A stretch of 20,143 bases of DNA from a virus: positions 1 through 20,143 of IMG/VR virus record IMGVR_UViG_3300014838_000100; one strand, given 5' to 3'. The notes beneath the pieces are model-generated. The model worked only from the letters and a program-made list of their open reading frames with translations. It was not told the origin of the DNA and made no database searches. The position numbers and the translations under genes were made by a program. Shown here piece by piece: positions 13,255 to 19,432 of this stretch (position 1 is the first letter of the stretch; the number at the start of each line of letters is the position of its first letter).

Positions 13255-13458
13255 ATGGCAAAAGGAAAAAATATCCCATTGATGAAAGGAATGTCCAATC
13301 ATCAATCAAAAATGTCAATGGAGCATTGGGAAAAATCACAATCTGAAATGGGAGAAGAGAGCGATCTTCGTTACACTGATAAGCCGAATCCTGAAGCTTT
13401 GAAAGAGTCACAAGATAAGCTCGCTTCTTATGCTAAGAAAAACCAAATGAAATATTAA
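13255..13458 (+). CDS. Small hydrophilic protein, unknown
   Basis: A 67-residue protein with AAGGAGG at ideal spacing. It is polar and rich in Lys, Met, Ser and Glu, with no predicted hydrophobic core, so it is likely extended or disordered. The MAKGKNIP start resembles the MAKKEK start of the gene that follows, though homology is not clear. Possibly a minor packaged or assembly protein. Confidence 0.65.
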   Translation: MAKGKNIPLMKGMSNHQSKMSMEHWEKSQSEMGEESDLRYTDKPNPEALKESQDKLASYAKKNQMKY

Positions 13459-13572
13459 TTTATTTCTCAGTCGTCTAAAGCTGGCATTAATTTGATCCAG
13501 GAGGACGCCGAACTACGAGTGTCGGAAATGAAGGAGAATTGCCTTCTTGGGAAATTTAAAATTAGAGAGTAT

Positions 13573-13746
13573 ATGGCTAAAAAAGAAAAAAAAGAGAGAG
13601 CTGTTCCTAATACCCATTGGGAAAGGCATTATGACGTTTCCAAACCGTCAAAGAATATGGAAGCCACTGAGGGTTCAGACTTTGCTCCTAAGAATCCTAC
13701 AAATAGAAAAACCACTTATATCAAGGTAAATAAGGAAGATCATTGA
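13573..13746 (+). CDS. Small basic hydrophilic protein, unknown
   Basis: A 57-residue protein from ATG 13573. Longer in-frame starts exist (TTG 13492, ATG 13528), and an AGGAGG at 13499-13504 is not well spaced for any of them, so the start is uncertain. The protein is polar (Lys, Asn, Thr, Pro rich) with NTHWERHYDVSKPSKNMEA in the middle. Its stop overlaps the next ATG. No family is recognised. Confidence 0.5.
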   Translation: MAKKEKKERAVPNTHWERHYDVSKPSKNMEATEGSDFAPKNPTNRKTTYIKVNKEDH

Positions 13747-14114
13747 TGAATGAAAATGGATATGAAGAATCCGATATGATCAAACCAAAAAAAAGATTTG
13801 AAGATGATTTTTTTGCTTTGTCTGCCCAAGATGCAAAAATTGTCTTAGAAATGCGCACTAAAATGCACAATATGCTTCGAGTTTTTGGTTATCCTAAACT
13901 TGTCGCTTTATTATCCGGCGAGGTAGTAGACGTTTATAGATCATGTTCAGTGGCCAAAGAAGATTTTATGCATGCGATGAGTTGTTACTGGGATCAACAA
14001 GCCGCTGTTTATACCATTCCTAAAGAAGAAGTAGAAAGGGCAACCATGGAAGTATTCGAATTTTGTAGTAGCAACTTAATTCGAATGAAAGAAAGAAAAG
14101 AGAACATTGCTTGA
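13746..14114 (+). CDS. Unknown late protein
   Basis: A 122-residue protein from ATG 13746, overlapping the previous stop (TGATG), with AAGGAAG upstream. After a charged N-terminus it appears mostly helical (LSAQDAKIVLEMRTKMHNML, EVERATMEVFEFCSSNLIRM). No motif is recognised. It overlaps the next gene's TTG start by 4 nt (TTGA). Confidence 0.65.
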   Translation: MNENGYEESDMIKPKKRFEDDFFALSAQDAKIVLEMRTKMHNMLRVFGYPKLVALLSGEVVDVYRSCSVAKEDFMHAMSCYWDQQAAVYTIPKEEVERATMEVFEFCSSNLIRMKERKENIA

Positions 14115-14749
14115 GCTTTCCTCTAACTCCATCGGACAAAGTAAATAAGGTTTTCACGGCAGGCGCTCTAGCTTATAAGGCTTCGCATGATCCTACTTCT
14201 TATGATAGCCTTGAGGTTGGCCATGCTCTCACAGAAGACATAGCAAAAGAGCTAGAGATTTGCGCTAGAAGGCATAGAGATATCTTCGATGAGGATGAAT
14301 ATTGCGTGGGTTATGTTTTGGCTGGTGATCCTCTCATAAAGAATCTGATGAGACGCAAATTCTTTGCCTTTCTCTATTTACCCTCTCCTCGACCTAATCA
14401 GGCTGTGTTCCTCTATAATAAACGCTTGGATCAGTTTACAAAGCGACTCTGGACTCTTCCTAATGCCTGGACGATGGCTTGTCTATCTGAATTGACTTTT
14501 GTTGATCCCAAGTTAAGAGAGATGAAAGGATGGAGTGACGCATTCTATGCAGCAAAGTTTTGGGATCACATTCGAAAGCAACATAATATTTCGATGCTTT
14601 CTGAAATAGAATACTTAAATGCAAACCGTGAAAAACTCATCAAGGCGGGATGTCAAGAGACTAAGTCTTTTACTTCCGATCCCTTCGATTTTAGTAAGGT
14701 CACGGTTAATAAGGTCGTAAACCCTGACGATGCCATCGTTAAGCAATGA
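14111..14749 (+). CDS. Unknown conserved-looking late protein (TTG start)
   Basis: A 212-residue protein from TTG 14111, overlapping the previous stop as TTGA. It is globular and Phe/Leu/Arg-rich, with RRKFFAFLYLPSPRPNQAVF and LWTLPNAWTMACLSEL as distinctive stretches. Its place between portal and scaffold suggests a head or injection-related role, but no family is recognised. Its last 135 nt are antisense to the alpha-CTD-like gene, so both strands appear to be coding there. The C-terminal 45 residues look polar and may be tolerant of that constraint. Confidence 0.65.
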   Translation: MSFPLTPSDKVNKVFTAGALAYKASHDPTSYDSLEVGHALTEDIAKELEICARRHRDIFDEDEYCVGYVLAGDPLIKNLMRRKFFAFLYLPSPRPNQAVFLYNKRLDQFTKRLWTLPNAWTMACLSELTFVDPKLREMKGWSDAFYAAKFWDHIRKQHNISMLSEIEYLNANREKLIKAGCQETKSFTSDPFDFSKVTVNKVVNPDDAIVKQ

Positions 14750-14908
14750 TTTTTCTAAAGACTTGGGTAGGCACAGCACTTGAATTGGAACGTTGGCTCC
14801 CATGTAATAGAGCGTTTTCCTATAGTTATCGAAATCGTCTTTTAGATTTGTTTTTGCAAGAGGTTGAACATCAGGGTTAATAATAGAGATTAAATCATCA
14901 TCATTCAT
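14615..14908 (-). CDS. RNA polymerase alpha-CTD-like helix-hairpin-helix protein (leftward)
   Basis: A 97-residue leftward frame from ATG 14908 to TAA 14617-14615, against the direction of all surrounding genes. The C-terminal half (LPKSLEKSLLNDGIVRVYDL, NRDLTKIEGIGSKRLSLL) aligns by eye with the alpha-subunit C-terminal domain of bacterial RNA polymerase, whose pattern is S...N.L...GI..V.DL....DL.KI...G.K.L. The E. coli alpha-CTD binds UP-element DNA and activators. The N-terminal half is acidic and unknown. No Shine-Dalgarno precedes the ATG. It may influence host transcription; it overlaps the 3' end of the gene at 14111-14749. Confidence 0.6.
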   Translation of the reverse strand: MNDDDLISIINPDVQPLAKTNLKDDFDNYRKTLYYMGANVPIQVLCLPKSLEKSLLNDGIVRVYDLINRDLTKIEGIGSKRLSLLTSRLDEFFTVCI

Positions 14909-14914
14909 AGGATA

Positions 14915-14943
14915 ATAATATGGAACAAGAAGTAAAAATACAA
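14915..14943 (-). promoter_or_regulatory. Candidate leftward promoter of the alpha-CTD-like gene
   Basis: On the minus strand TTGTAT (14943-14938), a 17-bp spacer and TATTAT (14920-14915) form a fair sigma70-type promoter. Only six bases separate the -10 from the ATG at 14908, so the transcript would be leaderless. It lies in the start of the scaffold gene. Confidence 0.4.
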
Positions 14944-15636
14944 GAGCCTGAAGTAACTGCATCTGAGGTAAAAAGTTCTGAATCTGTCTCTCCACCTACA
15001 AGTGAAGATACACCTGAGCAAATTAACTGGAAGAAATTCCGGGAAGCTAGGGAGAAAGAGAGAAAAGAGAAAGTTGAGGCCGAGAAGAGAGCTAACGAAA
15101 AAGAAGCTGAAGTCTCTGCCCTTAAAGCAGCCATGGAAGCTCTTGTCAATAAGCCAGAATCAAATAACCGTCAAATAACTGAATCTTTCGAAGAGACTGA
15201 AGAAGAGAGAATTGCACGTCTGGTTTCCCAATCTCTAGAAAAAGAACGTCGCAAGCATCAAGAAGAGAATTTAAAGAGAGAACAAACCGAATTTCCCCAA
15301 CGGCTAGCCAATGACTTCAAAGATTTCCATCAAGTTTGTAACTCCGAAAATCTCGATTACCTTGAGTATCATTATCCTGAAGTTGCTGAAGCCTACAAAG
15401 AGATGCCAGATGGCTACTCTAAATGGTCGAAGATATACAAGGCTGTAAAGAGATTCGTTCCTAATCCTGACTCCAAGAAAGAACAAGCAAAAGCAGAGAA
15501 GAATTTCATGAAACCTCAAGCTATGAGTGTTTCGGGCAAGACGCAGGTAGGAGATACGGCCCCTCAGTCCTTAGATGATAAGCGTAAATCAGATAATTGG
15601 TCCAGGATGCAAAAAGTAATGCGATCGGGACCTTAA
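14920..15636 (+). CDS. Capsid scaffolding protein
   Basis: A 238-residue acidic and charged protein with an extended N-terminus, a long predicted coiled coil (about 38-75, and again about 95-125, rich in Glu, Lys and Arg) and a basic C-terminal tail ending SRMQKVMRSGP. This composition and its place just before the capsid gene are those of phage scaffolding proteins, which assemble with the coat protein and leave the prohead before or during packaging. In P22 a C-terminal basic helix-turn-helix binds coat. A diverged copy of this tail lies downstream at 15736-15771. Confidence 0.8.
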   Translation: MEQEVKIQEPEVTASEVKSSESVSPPTSEDTPEQINWKKFREAREKERKEKVEAEKRANEKEAEVSALKAAMEALVNKPESNNRQITESFEETEEERIARLVSQSLEKERRKHQEENLKREQTEFPQRLANDFKDFHQVCNSENLDYLEYHYPEVAEAYKEMPDGYSKWSKIYKAVKRFVPNPDSKKEQAKAEKNFMKPQAMSVSGKTQVGDTAPQSLDDKRKSDNWSRMQKVMRSGP

Positions 15637-15645
15637 TGTCAAGCA

Positions 15646-15671
15646 CTTAAATAAAGTTGAGTTTATTTTAG
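15646..15671. other. AT-rich hairpin after the scaffold gene
   Basis: AAATAAA (15649-15655) pairs with TTTATTT (15662-15668) around GTTGAG; with one mismatch the stem extends to 10 bp. It could stabilise or process the scaffold mRNA. It is not GC-rich, so it is a poor terminator. Confidence 0.4.
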
Positions 15672-15714
15672 CATGCGATGATTAGGAAATAAAGAAATAT
15701 GGGAAAAATTACAG

Positions 15715-15771
15715 ATGGCAGAATGTACATTTTATAGAATGCAAAAAGTTATGCGTGGAGGAGAGGCATGA
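15715..15771 (+). CDS. 18-residue mini-ORF repeating the scaffold tail
   Basis: A frame from ATG 15715 to TGA 15769-15771 encodes MAECTFYRMQKVMRGGEA. Its YRMQKVMRGG resembles the scaffold C-terminus SRMQKVMRSG. The DNA at 15736-15762 matches 15604-15630 at 21 of 27 positions. The stop overlaps the next ATG (ATGA), which carries GGAGG. It is either a translated mini-peptide or a remnant of a duplication. Confidence 0.4.
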   Translation: MAECTFYRMQKVMRGGEA

Positions 15772-15956
15772 TTTGGTTTATTCATGAAAATTCTTTGTAT
15801 AATCTTTCTCAATGCATGGAAATTCGAAAATATGACGAAGAATCTATAATTCTTTATTTCTTAGGAGGGGATGAGGTACTTGATTTCGATTCCGAAGAAG
15901 AAAGAGAGCAAGCATGGATGAATATTATGTACCTCACAAAAGTAATAGGAGATTAA
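15768..15956 (+). CDS. Small acidic protein, unknown
   Basis: A 62-residue protein with a GGAGGAG ribosome site, starting at ATG 15768 in an ATGA overlap with the mini-ORF. The sequence is acidic (DFDSEEEREQAWMNIMYLTK) with an aromatic N-terminus. It may have a compact fold. No family is recognised. It lies between scaffold and capsid, where small assembly factors often sit. Confidence 0.65.
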   Translation: MIWFIHENSLYNLSQCMEIRKYDEESIILYFLGGDEVLDFDSEEEREQAWMNIMYLTKVIGD

Positions 15957-15960
15957 AGGA

Positions 15961-16344
15961 ATGGAAAATCTTGAGTATAACACGCATGTTTATTTTGATG
16001 ATATTGAGGGGCTCGACGAGAAGAAAAAAAGAATGATGGAACAGTTAGTTGAACAGAGAGCGCGCGATTTAACAAATGTGTGTATAGCCTATAGACCTGA
16101 TTGCGGGTGTGAAATAGAGCAATTCGTGGTTTTAGATCGTTACCCCATGTCTCCTAAGATCCGTTCGGCTTGTCCTGTGTGTAAAAAGGGGTGCCTAATG
16201 GAGATTTCTGAGCCCCCTTTGTTTCATACTGAAATAGGAGGAGACTTTACCTTAGAGGAGTTAACTAAGTCTTTTATCTCTGATTCTTGGCAAAAAGAAT
16301 GGCTTCATCTCTATAAACTGCAAGCTATTCTTTCCGAGGATTAG
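15961..16344 (+). CDS. Cys-rich zinc-binding-like protein, unknown
   Basis: A 127-residue protein with TTAAAGGA upstream. Cys48, Cys50, Cys71, Cys74 and Cys78 (CGC... CPVCKKGC) form a probable zinc site. The N-terminus is an acidic segment then a helix (KKKRMMEQLVEQRARDLTN). The C-terminus is helical. No family is recognised. It is the last gene before the capsid promoter and leader. Confidence 0.6.
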   Translation: MENLEYNTHVYFDDIEGLDEKKKRMMEQLVEQRARDLTNVCIAYRPDCGCEIEQFVVLDRYPMSPKIRSACPVCKKGCLMEISEPPLFHTEIGGDFTLEELTKSFISDSWQKEWLHLYKLQAILSED

Positions 16345-16352
16345 TAAAGCGG

Positions 16353-16381
16353 TTTACATTCTCCTTTGCCATAAATATTTT
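16353..16381 (+). promoter_or_regulatory. Promoter for the major capsid gene
   Basis: TTTACA (16353-16358) with a 17-bp spacer and TATTTT (16376-16381) form a reasonable sigma70-type promoter. Transcription would start near 16388, leaving a leader of about 133 nt before the capsid gene, which would allow strong, separate expression. Confidence 0.5.
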
Positions 16382-16409
16382 ACTTTGATAGATTCGGACT
16401 AGCGCAATA

Positions 16410-16525
16410 GAGGATTCGCAATCCTCATCCATTCCGGCTGACATAAGGCTTCGCCAACCTAGGCTGATTAGTTTTTTCGCCAAAAACACGAAATAAACAA
16501 TTCAATTTAGGTTCAGGCTTATGTC
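16410..16525 (+). promoter_or_regulatory. Structured leader of the capsid mRNA
   Basis: The leader holds a hairpin GAGGATT-CGC-AATCCTC (16410-16426). GACATAAG (16440-16447) is complementary to CTTATGTC (16518-16525), which contains the capsid start codon. Pairing would hide the ATG. A T6 run near 16472-16477 has no good stem before it. Regulation is speculative. Confidence 0.35.
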
Positions 16526-17477
16526 AACTGGTATCACCAATATCAATAACATGGCTCCCGAGCTCCCTCTTCAGTTTTCTGAAGACCTGCTCTCAACGCC
16601 CATGTTTAACCTCATCCACTCTTTCGGAGCTGACCTTCACTACGCAGAAGCACATATCGGACGTAATATCCGTATGTCTCGCTATGAGCGTCTCTCCACA
16701 AACGGAGGACAATTAGACGGATCGGGTATCGACCCTGCTCCTGAAGTTGTAGTCCGTACTGATATCGACGCTAAGGTCGAAATTTATGCAAAGACTGTAG
16801 TAGTAAACGAGCAAGTCGTTCTCTGGGAGAATGACAAAGTTCTAACAAAGTTTACTGCATTATTAGGTCAGTGGCTTCGTGAAAAAGAAGATTTACTTAT
16901 GCGTGACCTTTACGCGTCGAGTGTATCCTACATTAACGCCACTGGGGGCGTTAACGGCCTACAACCAAGTGAAATATCTCGCGCAGATGTGAACAACATC
17001 GAGCGTATCTTGCTCGGAAACGATGCTCGCACAATGCTTGAAGTGATCGAAGCTGAGGATAAATTCTCAACAGGTCCCACACGCGATGCGTTCATTGCTC
17101 TTGCAAGCACCGATATCACAACTGACCTTCAAAACGTTCAGGGTGTTCTACTCAAAAATACGTATCCCGATCAAGACGGATTAAGACCGGAAGAGTACTG
17201 CTCGATCTCACGTTTCCGATTCTTTGTATCGTCTAAAGCGGCCTTCATCCCGGGGGCTGCATCCAATGGCTCTACCGTCTATACAATTCCAATGTATGGC
17301 CTAGAGGCGGCGGCTAAGGTTGAGCAAAATAATTACACAGCGATTTTAGGTTATAGACCTCCATACGTTGTATCTAGTGTTGCGCAAAACTCGCAACTCT
17401 ACGCGAAGTTTGCAATTGGTCGAGCAATTACCAATCAAAACTGGATCTCTGGTCTTAACGTTACAACAAGACTATAA
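16521..17477 (+). CDS. Major capsid protein (N4gp56-like)
   Basis: A 318-residue protein, the length of N4gp56/P22-like HK97-fold coats. The pattern fits that family: NIRMSRYERLST, a Pro/Gly-rich loop (GGQLDGSGIDPAPEVVV), KVEIYAKTVVVNEQVVLWEND, and then long helices (LTKFTALLGQWLREKEDLLM). The C-terminal strand region ends WISGLNVTTRL. Copies of it build the icosahedral shell on the scaffold. It follows its own promoter and leader; the ribosome site is only a weak CAGG, and high expression may rely on the promoter. Confidence 0.8.
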   Translation: MSTGITNINNMAPELPLQFSEDLLSTPMFNLIHSFGADLHYAEAHIGRNIRMSRYERLSTNGGQLDGSGIDPAPEVVVRTDIDAKVEIYAKTVVVNEQVVLWENDKVLTKFTALLGQWLREKEDLLMRDLYASSVSYINATGGVNGLQPSEISRADVNNIERILLGNDARTMLEVIEAEDKFSTGPTRDAFIALASTDITTDLQNVQGVLLKNTYPDQDGLRPEEYCSISRFRFFVSSKAAFIPGAASNGSTVYTIPMYGLEAAAKVEQNNYTAILGYRPPYVVSSVAQNSQLYAKFAIGRAITNQNWISGLNVTTRL

Positions 17478-17486
17478 GGAGTATAT

Positions 17487-18545
17487 ATGCCTTTTACTAT
17501 TATTACAGGGGGTTCGTATACCTCTACTGGCGCTAGCCAAGTAATTCCTTTGCCAAGCTCAGCCGATATGTTCGAGACGTGGAATTTTACTCAAATTGGT
17601 GGATCGGGAACAGTCTGCATCGGGGGAAAATGGTTTGGTCCGAAGTTCGGATTAGGACAATCCGCCTACAACGATGGGATTAGATACCGAATCGCTGGGT
17701 CCAATGCTGTCCTAGAAGACAAGTTTTCGACTGCCACTGCATCTAACGGATTTATCTATCTCACCGCGCTGCCCATGGTCGAAGCACAGGCAACAAATGC
17801 GATCACAGCAATTACGGCCGCTAACCCAGCTGTCGTCTCTCAGACAAATACCTATAGCAATGGGGACATACTTCGGATCTACAATACGACTGGGATGCTT
17901 CAAATTGCGGGTATGGATTTTGAAATTTCAAGTGTTTCTGGATCTGGATACACGCTCCTGGGCTTGCCTGCTACCGCTTCTAACGGATTCGCAGCGGCTG
18001 CAACAGCGGGGAATACACGTAGAGTAGGAAATACTCTTCTGAGTCCTTTAGCTGTAAACCCTGAGATGATGTATGTGACAAATATTTCCAACGCTACGCA
18101 AGCAGTAGTTTCAACGTCGGTCGATCCGTCCCTCTATTATTCCGTAGGCATGGAAATTCGTTTGAGTGTTCCTCCTTCCAGTTTTGGAATGAATCAAATG
18201 AATGGATTGACAGGGACTATTTTAGCTGTCAACGCAGTAATGGCGGCTGGAAACATAGGCGCTTATAATGTGACGTTGAATATCAATTCATCCGCATTTA
18301 ACGCTTTTGCATGGCCAGCCAGCACAGCCTCTCCAACCGCCCCTCTGTTTGCGACATTTGCTCCAGCAGGGGCTAGTACGCAATATAATCCTGTAACTAA
18401 CACATTTACAGGTTATGACTTTAACTTGCAGCCATTCAGAACGGCTAACTTCACCCCATGTATGATCATTGGTGGTGGGGCAGCTTCTGCGGGCGGAGCT
18501 AATCTAGACCAGATTAACTGGGTAGCGTACAAGTTCGAAGCATAG
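17487..18545 (+). CDS. Structural protein with two repeated beta domains
   Basis: A 352-residue protein directly after the capsid gene, with AAGGAG upstream. The N-terminal 100 residues (GGSYTSTGASQVIPLP, TVCIGGKWFGPKFG) are followed by two related beta-rich domains at about 105-170 (NPAVVSQTNTYSNGDILRI) and 197-277 (TQAVVSTSVDPSLYYSVGMEI). Both read like the E1 FCCH-type domains found in phage structural proteins. It is likely a head decoration or neck/tail protein. Ser, Thr, Ala and Asn are very frequent, as usual in virion proteins. A single related domain forms most of the protein encoded at 18600. Confidence 0.6.
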   Translation: MPFTIITGGSYTSTGASQVIPLPSSADMFETWNFTQIGGSGTVCIGGKWFGPKFGLGQSAYNDGIRYRIAGSNAVLEDKFSTATASNGFIYLTALPMVEAQATNAITAITAANPAVVSQTNTYSNGDILRIYNTTGMLQIAGMDFEISSVSGSGYTLLGLPATASNGFAAAATAGNTRRVGNTLLSPLAVNPEMMYVTNISNATQAVVSTSVDPSLYYSVGMEIRLSVPPSSFGMNQMNGLTGTILAVNAVMAAGNIGAYNVTLNINSSAFNAFAWPASTASPTAPLFATFAPAGASTQYNPVTNTFTGYDFNLQPFRTANFTPCMIIGGGAASAGGANLDQINWVAYKFEA

Positions 18546-18560
18546 TAGTTGCATTGAAAA

Positions 18561-18584
18561 AGGTGAGGGTTTAGGCCCTCACCT
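18561..18584 (+). terminator. Hairpin after the beta-domain structural gene
   Basis: AGGTGAGGG (18561-18569) pairs with CCCTCACCT (18576-18584) around TTTAGG. Only CTTAATT follows, so termination may be partial. It lies 16 bp after the stop of the upstream gene. Confidence 0.5.
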
Positions 18585-18599
18585 CTTAATTAGGAGGCT

Positions 18600-18983
18600 A
18601 TGGCAAATAATATTTATCTCCCCCCTTCGCCAGTTGTTCCGGGAGCTTTAATAATCACGGCTATCACTAATACTTACCCCATGGTAGTGAGCTTTATAAA
18701 CTCGATTTACAATACATATGCCCTAGGGCAATTGGTTTGCTTAACTGTTCCCCCTCAATATGGGATGGTACAGGCAAATGAGCTGACAGGAGAGATCACC
18801 AACATTTCAGGCACTAATTTTACCCTAAACATTGATGCTTCAAATTTTGATCCATTTGTGATTCCTCCTCCATCCTTTCCCCCTCCTAGCAGACCAGCCA
18901 GTTTAAGCCCTGCGGGTAGCCGCAATATTTACAATATAACCGTGGAACCTTTCCGCGCATTAAATGGACAACAAGGAAATTGA
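18600..18983 (+). CDS. Single beta-domain structural protein, paralogue of upstream gene
   Basis: A 127-residue protein with AGGAGG just 2 nt before its ATG; an in-frame TAG excludes an earlier start. Residues about 18-88 (TNTYPMVVSFINSIYNTYAL, LTGEITNISGTNFTLNIDA) align by eye with the second domain of the protein at 17487. The shared tail order is LTG, LNI..S.F.., a Pro-rich linker, PAG, then PFR. This indicates duplication of a domain into a separate gene. The Pro-rich linker (PPPSFPPPSRP) is longer than in the relative. It is probably a minor virion protein. Confidence 0.6.
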   Translation: MANNIYLPPSPVVPGALIITAITNTYPMVVSFINSIYNTYALGQLVCLTVPPQYGMVQANELTGEITNISGTNFTLNIDASNFDPFVIPPPSFPPPSRPASLSPAGSRNIYNITVEPFRALNGQQGN

Positions 18984-18985
18984 CG

Positions 18986-19393
18986 ATGACAACATTGATT
19001 AGAGTAGCTCCGAACGGCAGAGAACATGGATTGACAAGACAAGTGGCCAATAGCGTCCAAGGAGATGGATTTAGCCACATGACTCCCGAAAATAAAGAGA
19101 AAGCGATCAAGAAGAAGAAAGAAGATGGGAAAATAATCAAAGCTAGATATCTAAATAAGAATGGAAGAAACGAATTCCTCGCTAGACCCTACAATTTGGG
19201 AGCGGGGGAGCCGATTCAATTTTGGACATTTCTTCATGAGGAAGTATATGACGTACCCCAAGGTCTGGTTAATGAAGTCAATAATAAAAAATGTATAGCT
19301 AGACAGGGAAAATGCGATGAGAATGGAGAAAATCCATTAGCTAAAGATTCATATGAAGAACAAGAGCACCGATTTGTCCCCGCTAGCTTTTAA
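18986..19393 (+). CDS. Unknown basic late protein
   Basis: A 135-residue protein from ATG 18986 with AAGGAA at good spacing; a TTG at 18980 is less likely. The N-terminal half is basic (KEKAIKKKKEDGKIIKARYL) and the C-terminal half acidic, with IQFWTFLHEEVYDVPQGLVN. Two Cys (in KKCIARQGKC) could pair. The pattern resembles small head-associated proteins of P22-like phages, but no family is recognised. Confidence 0.6.
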   Translation: MTTLIRVAPNGREHGLTRQVANSVQGDGFSHMTPENKEKAIKKKKEDGKIIKARYLNKNGRNEFLARPYNLGAGEPIQFWTFLHEEVYDVPQGLVNEVNNKKCIARQGKCDENGENPLAKDSYEEQEHRFVPASF

Positions 19394-19432
19394 TTTCTTC
19401 GATGTACAGGTTCTTATTAAGGATAAGGAAAT

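Noticed and set aside
16391-16480. tRNA-like look of the capsid leader (hairpin around TTCGCAA)
   Set aside because: There is no complete cloverleaf, T-loop GTTCRA or acceptor stem; it reads as simple hairpins.
8356-16527. 13-base match AGGCTTATGTCAA at 8356-8368 and 16515-16527
   Set aside because: One is inside a gene, and a few matches of this length are expected by chance in 20 kb.
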